64,000 nt of DNA, from assembly GCF_001612805.1 (NCBI RefSeq), contig NZ_BDBD01000004.1, positions 372,001 through 436,000 on the forward strand. Direction: 5' to 3'. Under the pieces are notes generated by a model. It searched no databases. It saw only the letters and a list, made by a program, of their open reading frames with translations, and was not told where the DNA came from. Within the stretch, counting starts at the first letter, position 1. The number at the start of each line of letters is the position of its first letter. The translations under genes were made by a program, and so were the position numbers. The stretch comes from Nocardia coubleae NBRC 108252. GTDB lineage: Bacteria > Actinomycetota > Actinomycetes > Mycobacteriales > Mycobacteriaceae. Positions 17,052 to 25,932 of this stretch are shown here, one piece after another.

Positions 17052-18194
17052 CCCCAGGTCGACCCCGAGATCGGCGGCGATCTGGCGTCCGCAGTCGGCC
17101 AGCGTGCGCAACCGTTCGGGCCGAAGACCCGACTGCAGCGACGTTTCCAGCAGTACCGCCATCGGATGGTCACCGTCGGCATCCACGGCGGCGGCCAGCG
17201 CGATGCCCGCGAACGGTCCGTCGCCGCGCACGTAGGCACTGAAGCCGAGCAGTGCGGCGGCCTCGGCGCGGTCGCCCGCCGGGGTTGCCCTGGCCAGCTG
17301 GGCCCACAACCCTTCCGCCGCTTCGGCATGGTCGGTGACGGCCAGCCCGTAGAGCGCGTCCCGAACCGCCCGATCACGCAAAGTGGCGGCCAGCCTGGCG
17401 AATTCGCGATCGGCGCGTGGCAACCCCGAGGTGGCGTCGGCGATCTGCCACAGCACCCACTCCAGCGCACGACGCTGAAACACCGCACCCTCCCCCACCC
17501 GTTCGGCCGTCGCGAGCCCGCCACGGTAGCGGGCGACGGCCGGTGCGAGCTTGCGCCGAACCCGCGCGCACAACTGTTCGTCGGGTTCGACCAGCGCCGT
17601 GAGTTCGCCCCGGGAGCGCCGTATCTGCCTGCCGTCGAGCACATGTGACAGCGAGACCATCGAGGAGTCCGGGTCGGCGACCAACCCGCCGCCGGTCCCG
17701 AGCAGACTGCGGTATCGCGCGCCCGCGGCGACGGCACGCACCGCCCAGGCCCCACGCACCTCGATCCCCTGCGCACCGATCGCGGCGAGCAGCGCGTGGC
17801 CGCGCGCGGCGGTGGACGAGAAGGATCGCTGCCGGTCGTCGATGAAGACGGCGAACACCCCACTCGCCTGTTCACGCACGCAGATCGACCCGAGACACCC
17901 GAGAAAATGCTCGTAGTGGTCGGGATCGGTGACGGCGTCGAGGTCGAAGCGCACCACCGCGTCGATCGCGGCGGCCGCCGTGGGGTGCGGGTGCAGGACG
18001 GCGACGACGAGGGAGCGTTCGGGTACGAAACCGAGCATCGCCGGGAGCGCGGCGATGAGATCGCCGGGCTCGTCGACGCGGACGGCGGGGGTGGGCAGAT
18101 CCCGGTAACCGGGGCCTGTCTCGGCACAGGTGAGCGCCCGGGGAAAGGGGCCGGTGCGGTTGGCCCGCCGGGTCGGGTTGGTCGAAGATGTCAT
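17037..18194 (-). CDS. DUF4192 domain protein
   Basis: A 385-residue soluble protein of the actinobacterial DUF4192 family. Family features are the N-terminal VDEPGDLIAALPAMLGFVPERSLVV block (17-20 residue stretches of it strongly conserved), repeated Ala/Asp-rich helices, and a mid-region RRALEWVLWQIADA. The family has no established biochemical role. The ATG at 18194 immediately precedes the conserved part. An open frame 31 codons longer upstream has no family match. The gene is convergent with galE and stands alone. The 148-bp region upstream carries a pair of TGTGCACA palindromes. Confidence 0.85.
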   Translation of the reverse strand: MTSSTNPTRRANRTGPFPRALTCAETGPGYRDLPTPAVRVDEPGDLIAALPAMLGFVPERSLVVAVLHPHPTAAAAIDAVVRFDLDAVTDPDHYEHFLGCLGSICVREQASGVFAVFIDDRQRSFSSTAARGHALLAAIGAQGIEVRGAWAVRAVAAGARYRSLLGTGGGLVADPDSSMVSLSHVLDGRQIRRSRGELTALVEPDEQLCARVRRKLAPAVARYRGGLATAERVGEGAVFQRRALEWVLWQIADATSGLPRADREFARLAATLRDRAVRDALYGLAVTDHAEAAEGLWAQLARATPAGDRAEAAALLGFSAYVRGDGPFAGIALAAAVDADGDHPMAVLLETSLQSGLRPERLRTLADCGRQIAADLGVDLGPVRP

Positions 18195-18256
18195 GGCTCG
18201 AGCGTCCTCGCCCGCCGTCCGGGCATCGCTGGCGCGACCTGGGCTTATCGCCGCCC

Positions 18257-18282
18257 TGTGCACAGCGGCGAACCTGTGCACA
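18257..18282. promoter_or_regulatory. Pair of TGTGCACA palindromes
   Basis: TGTGCACA occurs at 18257-18264 and 18275-18282, 18 bp centre to centre, upstream of the DUF4192 start at 18194. Read on the minus strand the second copy is TTGTGCACAG, one base away from the actinobacterial DnaA box TTGTCCACA. The pair could be DnaA boxes or a repressor site on one helix face (spacing near two turns). Confidence 0.3.
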
Positions 18283-18342
18283 ACCACCGCGGGCGCGGGT
18301 CGGGGCGCACCGGAAATGTCGGTGCCGCGTGGTAACGGCCGA

Positions 18343-19065
18343 TCAGCGCGTGCGTACGGAGTGCACGGCCGTAGCGAACAGCTCGTCGACGGCGGCTTTG
18401 TCCGGTTCGCCCGCGCCGAAGGTCATCGAGGTCACGGTGATCCGGATGTCGCCGACGCGCCCGACCGAGGTGTACATGGTCTGTGTCAGACCGGCCCCAC
18501 CGACATCCGGAATCACGCTGCGCCGCAAGGTCATCGCCTCGTCGGCGCCGGCCGGTACGTGCGCGGAGACCTCCGTGGTGACGGTCGACCCCGCTCCCGC
18601 CCGGCTCACCCGGATCTGTTCGCAGGCCCGCAACCGGTCACGCACCCGCGCGAGCAGTTCGGTGGTCCGCGACAGTTCGACGGTGAGACTGGCCCGGCTC
18701 GCCTCGTCGGTCCCCACCGCCACCGCGGGCGGTTCGGCACCGGGCTCGGACTCCGGCGGCGTGCATTCGACCGGGCTCACGGTCGCACCCATCCCGACGC
18801 CGTCCAGATCCCCCGCCGCGGCCGAGGCGGCCTGCGGCGTGAGCACGACCGCCGGATAGGCGGACGGGAACTCGTGTGGGCCGGGCAGCAGATCGGCGGG
18901 AGCGGCCTCGACATGGTGCATCGAGGTGGCGCTCTCGGCGACCGGGATGCCGCTCACCGCCTCGGCACACCCGGTCAGCGCCCCCGCCATCAGCACGGCA
19001 CAGGCCATGACTCGCCGACGACCAGCCGTCGTCGGAACGGCCCTGCTGAGCGAGGTGCGCGCCAC
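18343..19065 (-). CDS. Putative lipoprotein of unknown function
   Basis: About 240 residues from a GTG at 19065, which has GAAAGG seven bases upstream. In-frame GTGs at 19071 and 19080 are alternatives. An Arg-rich N-region, a hydrophobic stretch and the lipobox ALTGC put the modified Cys at about residue 33, so this is an exported lipoprotein attached to the membrane. The mature part starts with a Ser/Ala-rich linker and continues as a soluble domain with two or more Cys (VECTPPES, RACEQIRVS) that may pair. It resembles mycobacterial lipoproteins with a sensor-like fold, but I cannot name the family. It is divergent from the PAC2 gene. Confidence 0.72.
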   Translation of the reverse strand: MARTSLSRAVPTTAGRRRVMACAVLMAGALTGCAEAVSGIPVAESATSMHHVEAAPADLLPGPHEFPSAYPAVVLTPQAASAAAGDLDGVGMGATVSPVECTPPESEPGAEPPAVAVGTDEASRASLTVELSRTTELLARVRDRLRACEQIRVSRAGAGSTVTTEVSAHVPAGADEAMTLRRSVIPDVGGAGLTQTMYTSVGRVGDIRITVTSMTFGAGEPDKAAVDELFATAVHSVRTR

Positions 19066-19264
19066 GTTCACACCTTTCACTGTGCCCCACCGGACCGAGC
19101 GGTCGCCGCGCGCCACGCCGGAGGGAATGCCGGGGCGCGTGCGGCTGTTGGAAGCAGGACGAGCCGTCCTCCGGCCGTGTGCGTCGGTCGTGCTCGCATG
19201 GGGGACAATGGACGAGCCTCCCCCGCCGCGAGCGTTGGTGGACCGCGCAGGAAGGAGAAACGCG

Positions 19265-20200
19265 ATGGATGACCAGTCGCATATGTACGAACTGGAGTTT
19301 CCGGCACCGCAGTTGTCCGCGGACGACGGCGCCGGTCCCGTGCTGGTGCACGGGCTGGAAGGTTTCACCGACGCCGGCCACGCGGTGCGCCTGGCAACGA
19401 CGCACCTGCGCGAGAGCCTGGAATCGGAACTGGTCGCGTCGTTCGACGTGGACGAGCTGCTCGACTACCGGTCGCGCCGTCCCCTGATGACGTTCAAGAC
19501 CGATCATTTCGCCGATTACGCCGAGCCCGAACTGAACCTGTGGGCGTTGCGCGACACGGCGGGCACCCCGTTCCTGCTGCTGGCCGGTCTCGAGCCGGAT
19601 CTGCGCTGGGAGAAGTTCACCACCGCCGTGCGGCTGCTGGCCGAACAGCTCGGTGTGCGCCGCACGATCGGCCTGTCGGCGATTCCGATGGCGATCCCGC
19701 ACACCCGCCCGCTCGGTGTCACCGCGCATTCCTCGGACCGGTCGCTGCTCGGAGAGCATCAGCGCTGGCCGGGTGAGCTGCAGGTGCCCGGCAGCGCGTC
19801 GTCGCTGCTCGAGTTCCGGATGGCCCAGCACGGCCACGAATCGCTCGGGTTCTCCGTGCACGTGCCGCACTACCTGGCCCAGACCGACTACCCCGAGGCC
19901 GCCCAGACCCTGCTCGAGAGCGTCGCCGACAACACCGGTCTCGAGCTGCCGCTCGCCGCACTCGGCGAGGCGGCCGCGCGGGTGCGCGAACAGGTCGCCG
20001 AGCACATCGCGGGCAACGAAGAGGTCGAGACGGTCGTCGCGGCGCTGGAACGCCAGTACGACAGCTTCGTCACCGCCCAGGAACGCCAGTCCAGCCTGCT
20101 GGCCGGCGACGGCGAGCTGCCGAGCGGCGAGGAGCTCGGCGCCGAGTTCGAGCGTTTCCTGGCCGAGCAGGGCGGCTACGACGACACCGGACGGGACTGA
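19265..20200 (+). CDS. PAC2 family protein
   Basis: A 311-residue member of the PAC2 (proteasome assembly chaperone-like) family, equivalent by position and sequence feel to M. tuberculosis Rv2714. An N-terminal VLVHGLEGFTDAGHA block opens the PAC2 fold, and the central GLSAIPMAIPHTRPLGVTAH segment is the family hallmark. The C-terminal 90 residues are helical and acidic and likely drive oligomerisation. A strong GAAGGAG Shine-Dalgarno sits six to eight bases before ATG 19265. The Ski2-like helicase gene follows 39 bp later, so the two probably form one transcript. The molecular role of bacterial PAC2 proteins is not settled. Confidence 0.88.
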   Translation: MDDQSHMYELEFPAPQLSADDGAGPVLVHGLEGFTDAGHAVRLATTHLRESLESELVASFDVDELLDYRSRRPLMTFKTDHFADYAEPELNLWALRDTAGTPFLLLAGLEPDLRWEKFTTAVRLLAEQLGVRRTIGLSAIPMAIPHTRPLGVTAHSSDRSLLGEHQRWPGELQVPGSASSLLEFRMAQHGHESLGFSVHVPHYLAQTDYPEAAQTLLESVADNTGLELPLAALGEAAARVREQVAEHIAGNEEVETVVAALERQYDSFVTAQERQSSLLAGDGELPSGEELGAEFERFLAEQGGYDDTGRD

Positions 20201-20239
20201 CGCACGGTCGCACCGCACCCGACCACTAGGGTGGTCGGA

Positions 20240-22738
20240 GTGGATCTGACCGACCTGCTCGAAATTCCCGGTACCGACGCCGACGCGCTCTACGAGTCGT
20301 TCGCGCTGTGGGCCGCCGAGCAGGGCACCACCCTGTATCCGGCGCAAGACGAGGCGCTGATGGAGCTGGCGTCGGGGTCCAATGTCATTCTGGCGACCCC
20401 GACCGGTTCCGGTAAGTCCTTGGTCGCGGTCGGCGCGCACCTGTTCGCCATGGCCAACGGGCAGCGCAGCTACTACACCGCACCCATCAAGGCACTGGTG
20501 AGCGAGAAGTTCTTCGCGCTGTGCGAGGTGTTCGGCGCCGAGAACGTCGGCATGGTCACCGGTGACGCGGCCGTGAACGCCGACGCGCCGATCATCTGCG
20601 CCACCGCCGAGATCCTGGCGAATCTGGCGCTGCGCGAGGGCGCCGCCGCCGACGTGGGTCAGGTGGTGATGGACGAGTTCCATTTCTACGCCGATCCGGA
20701 CCGTGGCTGGGCCTGGCAGGTGCCGATCATCGAACTGCCCCGCGCCCAATTCCTCTTGATGTCGGCCACGTTGGGTGAGGTGGATTTCTTCGCCACCGAC
20801 CTCGAGCAGCGCACCGGCAGGCCGACCGCCGTGGTGGCGGGCACCGAACGCCCGGTGCCGCTGACGTTCTCGTACGTGCGCACCCCCATCACCGAAACCC
20901 TCGAGGAACTGGTCACCACCCACCAGGCCCCGGTGTACGTCGTCCACTTCACCCAGGCCGCCGCCCTGGAACGCGCGCAGGCGCTGACCAGTGTGAACTT
21001 CGCCTCCCGCGCCGAGAAGGACGCCATCGCCGCCGCGATCGGCGACTTCCGGTTCGCCTCCGGTTTCGGCAAGACCCTCTCGCGGCTGATCCGCCACGGT
21101 ATCGGCGTGCACCACGCGGGCATGCTGCCCAAATACCGCAGGCTGGTGGAGAAACTCGCCCAGGAGGGCCTGCTGAAGGTGGTGTGCGGCACCGACACCC
21201 TCGGCGTCGGGATCAACGTGCCGATCCGCACCGTGCTGCTGACCGGACTGACCAAATACGACGGCGTGCGCACCCGCAGGCTCAAGGCCCGCGAGTTCCA
21301 TCAGATCGCCGGACGCGCCGGCCGCGCCGGATTCGACACCATGGGCACCGTCGTCGTGCAGGCCCCCGAGCACGAGGTGGAGAACGCCCGCCTGATCGCC
21401 AAGGCGGGCGACGACCCGAAGAAGCAGCGAAAGGTGCAGCGCCGCAAGCCCCCCGAGGGGTTCGTGTCCTGGAGCGAGGAGACCTTCGACCGGTTGGTCG
21501 CCGCACAACCCGAACCGATGGTGTCACGTTTCGCGGTCACCAACTCGATGCTGCTCAATGTCATCGCCCGGCCGGGCAACTGCTTCTACGCCATGCGGCA
21601 CCTGCTCGAGGACAACCACGAACCGCGCCCGGCCCAGCGCAAACACATCCTGCGCGCCATCCGCCTCTACCGTTCGCTGCGCGATGCCGGTGTGGTGCAA
21701 CAACTCTCCGAGCCCGACGCCAAGGGCCGGATGGCCCGGCTCACCGTCGACCTGCAACGCGACTTCGCGCTCGATCAGCCGCTGTCGCCGTTCGCGCTCG
21801 CCGCGTTCGAGCTCCTCGACCGCGAAAGCCCCACCTACACACTCGATGTCGTGTCCCTGATCGAGGCGACGCTCGAGGATCCGCGGCAGCTGCTGATGGC
21901 CCAGCAGCACAAGGCGCGCGGCGCCGCCGTGGCCGAGATGAAGGCCGAGGGCATCGAATACGAGGAGCGCATGGAGCTGCTCGAGGAAGTGACCTGGCCC
22001 AAGCCGCTCGCCGAGCTGATCGAGCCCGCGTTCGAGACCTACCGCGCCGGGCACCCATGGGTGTCGGAGTTCGCGCCGTCACCGAAGTCGGTGGTGCGCG
22101 ACATGATCGAGCGCGCGATGACCTTCGCCGAACTGATCTCCTTCTACGAGCTGACCCGCTCCGAAGGTGTGGTGCTGCGCTACCTGGCCGACGCCTACCG
22201 TGCGCTGCGCCGCACCGTGCCCGACGCGGCGCGCACCGAGGAACTCGACGACCTCACCGAATGGCTCGGCGAACTGATCCGCCAGGTCGATTCGAGCCTG
22301 CTCGACGAATGGGAACAGCTCACCAACCCCGGCGCCGAGATCGACACCGACCAGGTCGCCTTCGGCGCCGAACAGGTGCGCCCGATCTCGGCCAACGAAC
22401 GCGCCTTCCGGATCATGGTGCGTAACGCCATGTTCCGCCGGGTGGAGCTGGCCTCGCGACAGCGCTGGTACGAGCTGGATCAGCTCGGGACGGGCCCCGA
22501 CTGGGCCGAGGAGTTCGCGCCCTATTTCGAGGAGTACGAGTCCATCGGCACGGGCCCCGACGCACGCGGCCCGCAGCTGTTCCGGGTGGAGCAGCGGCCC
22601 GGTTTCTGGCACGTGCGCCAGGTGATCGACGACCCGGCGGGCGACCATGGGTGGGCGCTGACGGCGATCGTGGATCTCGAGGAGTCCGACGCCGCGGGCG
22701 AGGTGGTGTTCGACGAGGTCACGGTAGCGCCGGGCTGA
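20240..22738 (+). CDS. Ski2-like DEAD/DEAH helicase with DUF3516 C-terminus
   Basis: About 832 residues from GTG 20240 (a GTG nine bases earlier, at 20231, is possible). RecA lobe 1 carries TPTGSGKSL (Walker A), APIKALVSEKFF, DEFHFYAD (motif II, DEFH) and MSATL. Lobe 2 has HHAGMLPKYRR, GTDTLGVGINVP and QIAGRAGRAGFD (motif VI). These are Ski2/HelY-type features, pointing to RNA unwinding or turnover. The C-terminal 430 residues match DUF3516, which accompanies these helicases in actinobacteria. It lies downstream of the PAC2 gene. The substrate is not known. No nuclease is adjacent. Confidence 0.88.
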   Translation: MDLTDLLEIPGTDADALYESFALWAAEQGTTLYPAQDEALMELASGSNVILATPTGSGKSLVAVGAHLFAMANGQRSYYTAPIKALVSEKFFALCEVFGAENVGMVTGDAAVNADAPIICATAEILANLALREGAAADVGQVVMDEFHFYADPDRGWAWQVPIIELPRAQFLLMSATLGEVDFFATDLEQRTGRPTAVVAGTERPVPLTFSYVRTPITETLEELVTTHQAPVYVVHFTQAAALERAQALTSVNFASRAEKDAIAAAIGDFRFASGFGKTLSRLIRHGIGVHHAGMLPKYRRLVEKLAQEGLLKVVCGTDTLGVGINVPIRTVLLTGLTKYDGVRTRRLKAREFHQIAGRAGRAGFDTMGTVVVQAPEHEVENARLIAKAGDDPKKQRKVQRRKPPEGFVSWSEETFDRLVAAQPEPMVSRFAVTNSMLLNVIARPGNCFYAMRHLLEDNHEPRPAQRKHILRAIRLYRSLRDAGVVQQLSEPDAKGRMARLTVDLQRDFALDQPLSPFALAAFELLDRESPTYTLDVVSLIEATLEDPRQLLMAQQHKARGAAVAEMKAEGIEYEERMELLEEVTWPKPLAELIEPAFETYRAGHPWVSEFAPSPKSVVRDMIERAMTFAELISFYELTRSEGVVLRYLADAYRALRRTVPDAARTEELDDLTEWLGELIRQVDSSLLDEWEQLTNPGAEIDTDQVAFGAEQVRPISANERAFRIMVRNAMFRRVELASRQRWYELDQLGTGPDWAEEFAPYFEEYESIGTGPDARGPQLFRVEQRPGFWHVRQVIDDPAGDHGWALTAIVDLEESDAAGEVVFDEVTVAPG

Positions 22739-22766
22739 GTCATACCCGATCGATATGACCAATATG

Positions 22767-22787
22767 ACGAATGTTTGACGGATTCGT
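22767..22787. promoter_or_regulatory. Inverted repeat upstream of polyamine operon
   Basis: ACGAAT at 22767-22772 and ATTCGT at 22782-22787 form a 6-bp inverted repeat around a TTGACG hexamer at 22775-22780, 55 bp before the decarboxylase ATG. The surrounding 50 bp is locally AT-rich, unlike the coding flanks, so this is the likely promoter and operator region of the operon. No regulator is adjacent. Confidence 0.35.
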
Positions 22788-22841
22788 TGTTGGGTAGGCG
22801 CCGCTGATAGTCTCTCCCGGCCGCCGACCGAAAGTTCAACT

Positions 22842-23957
22842 ATGCCCGAATCCCCGTACCTTGTCATCTACCCCGAGCGGGTACGTGCCAATTACCGAAC
22901 CCTCGCCGCCGCCGTCTCGGCGCAGCGCGAGCAGGGCACCCGGATCAGGTACGCGGTGAAAGCGGCTCCCGTCGACGAGTTGCTGAGCCTGCTCGACGCC
23001 GAGGGCGCCGAGTTCGACGTCGCCAGTGTCGGTGAGATCGATCAGTGCGTGCGCCTCGGCATCGCGGCGGACAAGCTCTGCTACGGCAATCCGATCAAGA
23101 AGGCCGCCCACATCGCCTACGCCCACGCCGCCGGTGTGCGCCGGTTCGCCTTCGACACCGAGGACGATCTCGAGCGCATCGCCGAGCACGCGCCCGGCGC
23201 GGAGGTGGAGTGCCGGTTCCTGTCCTCGGCACCGGAGTCGCGCACCCCGTTCGGCACCAAGTTCGGGTGCGCACCCGGCGAGGCCCTGCGGTTGCTCGTA
23301 CGGGCGCGCGATCTGGGTCTGCGGGTCGGTGGCCCGTACTTCCATGTGGGCTCCCAGCAGCTCGATCCGGCCGCCTGGCGGATCGGTATCGAGCAGGCCG
23401 GTGAGATCGTGAAGGCCTTGGCGGACAAGGACATTCATGTCGCCGCGGTGAACATCGGCGGCGGCCTGCCCATCTCCTATGCCGAATCGGCGCCCGAACC
23501 GGGTGCGATCGCGGCCGCCGCGGCGCAGGCCGCGGCCGAATTCCTGCCCGCGTCGGTCGAGCTGATCGTGGAACCGGGGCGTGCCCTGGTCGGTAACGCG
23601 GGCACCATCCACGCCGAGGTCGTCGGCGTGCGTTTCGCGCCGGACGGGCGGCGCTGGGTGTATCTCGACATCGGCCGATACAACGGTATGGCCGAGACGG
23701 AGAACGAGTACATCGCCTACCGTTTCGTCACCGATCGCGACGGCGATCCGGTGGGCGAGGCGGTGGTCGCGGGTCCGACCTGCGACGGCGACGATGTACT
23801 GTATCAACGCACGAAGGTCCTTCTGCCGACCACGTTGCGAGCCGGTGATCAGATCCAGATTCTCGACACCGGCGCCTATACCGCGAGTTATTCGTCGGTG
23901 TCCTTCAATGGTTTTCCGCCCTTGACCGTTCATGTCTCGGGCGCTGAGCGAGAGTGA
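22842..23957 (+). CDS. Fold-III PLP decarboxylase (ornithine/lysine decarboxylase-like)
   Basis: A 371-residue alanine-racemase-fold decarboxylase. Lys40 in RYAVKA is the PLP Schiff-base residue. FHVGSQ, the phosphate-binding NIGGGLP and EPGRALVG follow, then TCDGDDVL with the catalytic Cys-Asp pair contributed across the dimer, and the C-terminal TGAYTASYSSVSFNGF. Short length and the CDGDD form favour ornithine (or lysine/ornithine) decarboxylase over the longer arginine and diaminopimelate enzymes. It would make putrescine or cadaverine. The next gene, a SpeD-SpeE fusion, overlaps its stop by 4 bp (GTGA), so the two enzymes form one polyamine operon. Confidence 0.9.
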   Translation: MPESPYLVIYPERVRANYRTLAAAVSAQREQGTRIRYAVKAAPVDELLSLLDAEGAEFDVASVGEIDQCVRLGIAADKLCYGNPIKKAAHIAYAHAAGVRRFAFDTEDDLERIAEHAPGAEVECRFLSSAPESRTPFGTKFGCAPGEALRLLVRARDLGLRVGGPYFHVGSQQLDPAAWRIGIEQAGEIVKALADKDIHVAAVNIGGGLPISYAESAPEPGAIAAAAAQAAAEFLPASVELIVEPGRALVGNAGTIHAEVVGVRFAPDGRRWVYLDIGRYNGMAETENEYIAYRFVTDRDGDPVGEAVVAGPTCDGDDVLYQRTKVLLPTTLRAGDQIQILDTGAYTASYSSVSFNGFPPLTVHVSGAERE

Positions 23958-25168
23958 GTTTGCCCATGACGGCGGAATTCACCGGCTGGCATGTGCTGGC
24001 CGAGTTCGGTGGTGTCGACACAGACCTGTGCGACGATCTCGAACGACTCGAATCGGCGTTGCGTGAGTCTCTGATCGCGGCGGGCGTCACCATCTGCGAT
24101 GTCGTTCACAAAAAGTTCGAACCGCAGGGGGTGACCGTCCTCGCGCTGTTGTCGGAGTCCCACGCCTCGATTCACACCTATCCGGAGTCCGGCGAGATCT
24201 TCGTCGACGTCTTCACCTGCGGCAGCATCGGTGCGGGCGCGACGAAGGCCGTGGAACTTCTGCGAGACAAGTTGTCTCCCAAGGAAGTTCGCATGAAGGT
24301 CGTCCAGCGCGGCCACGGCGCCGAGAAGATCTACGAACCGGTGGGCGACGGCCTGACCCGGATCTGGGATCTGCACGAGGTGATCGTCGACACCAACACC
24401 CCGTACCAGCACATGGTGATCGCGCGGACCGATCAGGGCATCTCCCTGTTCTCCGACGACGACCGCCAGTCCACCGAGTTCTCCCAGGTCACCTACCACG
24501 AGGCCATGATGGTCCCGGCGTTCGTGCTGGCGGAGAAGCTGGACCGGGTGCTCATCATCGGTTCCGGTGAGGGTGTGGCCTCGCAGATGTCGGTGGCGGC
24601 CGGGGCGACCCACGTCGACCACGTCGACATCGACCAGCGTGAGGTCGAGCTGTGCGCCCGCCACCTGCCTTACGGGTACACCCCGGAGGAACTGGCCGCC
24701 GCCGTGCGCGGCGAGGGTCCGGTGCACGTGCACTACGCCGACGGCTGGGACTTCCTGGCCAAGGCGCAGGAGGCGGGCACCCGCTACGACGTGATCGTCA
24801 TCGATCTGCCCGACGAGCGCGTCGAGGACGCCCAGCACAACCGCCTCTACGAGTCGGAGTTCCTGTCGCGATGTAAGGCACTGCTCGCGCCCGGCGGTGT
24901 GCTGTCGGCCCAGGCCGGCTGCGCGACCATGTGGCGCAACGAGACCCTCAAGCGGTCGTGGGGACGGTTCCACGAGCAGTTCGCCACCGTGGTGCCCTAC
25001 GGCAGCGACGAGCACGAGTGGACCTTCCTGTTCGGCCTGAACGAGAAGATCGAGGACCCGGTGCGCGGCATGACCGATCGCCTGGCCCTGCTCCCCTACA
25101 AGGCCGAGACCATCGATGCCCGTGCTCTCGAGCGCGGTGCGATCGAGCCGTACGCCTTGCGTCGCTGA
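23954..25168 (+). CDS. S-adenosylmethionine decarboxylase-spermidine synthase fusion
   Basis: A 404-residue fusion. Residues 1-115 are a complete SpeD domain: the self-cleavage pair Glu68-Ser69 in SESHASIHTYPE, His74 region, and Cys89 in VFTCG, all in the order of bacterial class 1b SpeD. Residues 120-404 form an aminopropyltransferase: SDDDRQSTEFSQVTYHEA, SAM-fold loop LIIGSGEGVASQ (GSGEG where GGGDG is usual), acidic VDID, and the catalytic-loop region YDVIVIDLPDE. One protein would both make decarboxylated SAM and transfer its aminopropyl group to the diamine from the upstream decarboxylase. GTG 23954 overlaps the upstream stop; ATG 23966 is an alternative. Confidence 0.9.
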   Translation: MSLPMTAEFTGWHVLAEFGGVDTDLCDDLERLESALRESLIAAGVTICDVVHKKFEPQGVTVLALLSESHASIHTYPESGEIFVDVFTCGSIGAGATKAVELLRDKLSPKEVRMKVVQRGHGAEKIYEPVGDGLTRIWDLHEVIVDTNTPYQHMVIARTDQGISLFSDDDRQSTEFSQVTYHEAMMVPAFVLAEKLDRVLIIGSGEGVASQMSVAAGATHVDHVDIDQREVELCARHLPYGYTPEELAAAVRGEGPVHVHYADGWDFLAKAQEAGTRYDVIVIDLPDERVEDAQHNRLYESEFLSRCKALLAPGGVLSAQAGCATMWRNETLKRSWGRFHEQFATVVPYGSDEHEWTFLFGLNEKIEDPVRGMTDRLALLPYKAETIDARALERGAIEPYALRR

Positions 25169-25184
25169 GCTGGGCTCGAGACAC

Positions 25185-25223
25185 CGAAGGCGGTGATCCG
25201 GTTCGTCCGGGTCACCGCCTTCG
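25185..25223 (+). terminator. Terminator hairpin after polyamine operon
   Basis: CGAAGGCGGTGA at 25185-25196 pairs with TCACCGCCTTCG at 25212-25223, 12 bp, extended by pairing of the inner CCGG bases. A short T-containing run (TCGTTGTCC) follows. It lies 16 bp after the stop of the fusion gene and fits a Rho-independent terminator of the decarboxylase/fusion operon. Confidence 0.65.
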
Positions 25224-25324
25224 TCGTTGTCCACCGCGGCGAATACCGCGATTCCGGTGCGGGTGGGCGCCCGTTGTCGGCACTATGCGAAGAGCGAAGC
25301 GCCGAGGGAGAAGCGAGTCCGCCC

Positions 25325-25885
25325 ATGACACCGACACCACTGTCCGCCCACGGTCTGATGCCGGTGGGCAGGCCCGCCGACCACCGGCCCCGGCTGGACC
25401 GGTTGTCCGCGGCGGGGCTCGCGACGTTCGGCGCGCGGTTCGCCGCGGCGCCGGAGCCGACAGCCGCGGATTTCGCACGGCTCGACGGTGATGTGTCGAT
25501 GCGGTCGTTTCCCGGGTCCGGTGAGCGGGTGCTCGCTCCGCTGATGGCCCGGCCGTCGTACTTCTGGGTGGGCAAGTCGTTGCGGCACGTCGGTGATGGG
25601 GTCGCCGTGGGACACAATGTCTTTCGATTGCTCGGTGGGTTGCGGGCCCTGAATTTCGTGGCGACGGTCGGCGATTCCGTGCTCGACGGCCGGTCGGCGG
25701 TGCTGTTCGACTACGACGACCCACGCGTGGGTTCGCGCAGGCCTGCCCGGCGGATCTACGACGAACTGCGCGAGATCGAACCGGATCTGTGGCTCGGCCC
25801 CAGCTACTTCTCGACTCGGTCGCGGCGAATCCCGATGGGGTGGTTCGCACTCGACGCCTCGGTGCCGTTCGCCGGTCCGGCCTGA
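25325..25885 (+). CDS. Conserved hypothetical protein
   Basis: A 186-residue soluble protein I do not recognise. From ATG 25325, a polar N-terminus of about 75 residues precedes a block that looks folded and conserved: PSYFWVGKSLRHVGDG, then DGRSAVLFDYDDPRVGSR, IYDELREIEPDLWLGPSYF and MGWFALDASV. Alternating aromatic and Gly residues suggest a small beta-rich, possibly lipocalin-like ligand-binding fold, but this is inference. No signal peptide or membrane helix is present. It stands alone after the polyamine operon terminator and is convergent with the tautomerase gene. Confidence 0.6.
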   Translation: MTPTPLSAHGLMPVGRPADHRPRLDRLSAAGLATFGARFAAAPEPTAADFARLDGDVSMRSFPGSGERVLAPLMARPSYFWVGKSLRHVGDGVAVGHNVFRLLGGLRALNFVATVGDSVLDGRSAVLFDYDDPRVGSRRPARRIYDELREIEPDLWLGPSYFSTRSRRIPMGWFALDASVPFAGPA

Positions 25886-25932
25886 CCGAGGAGCCGAGGC
25901 GCGGGATCCGCGTTCGGCTCGCCCGGTGTCAC

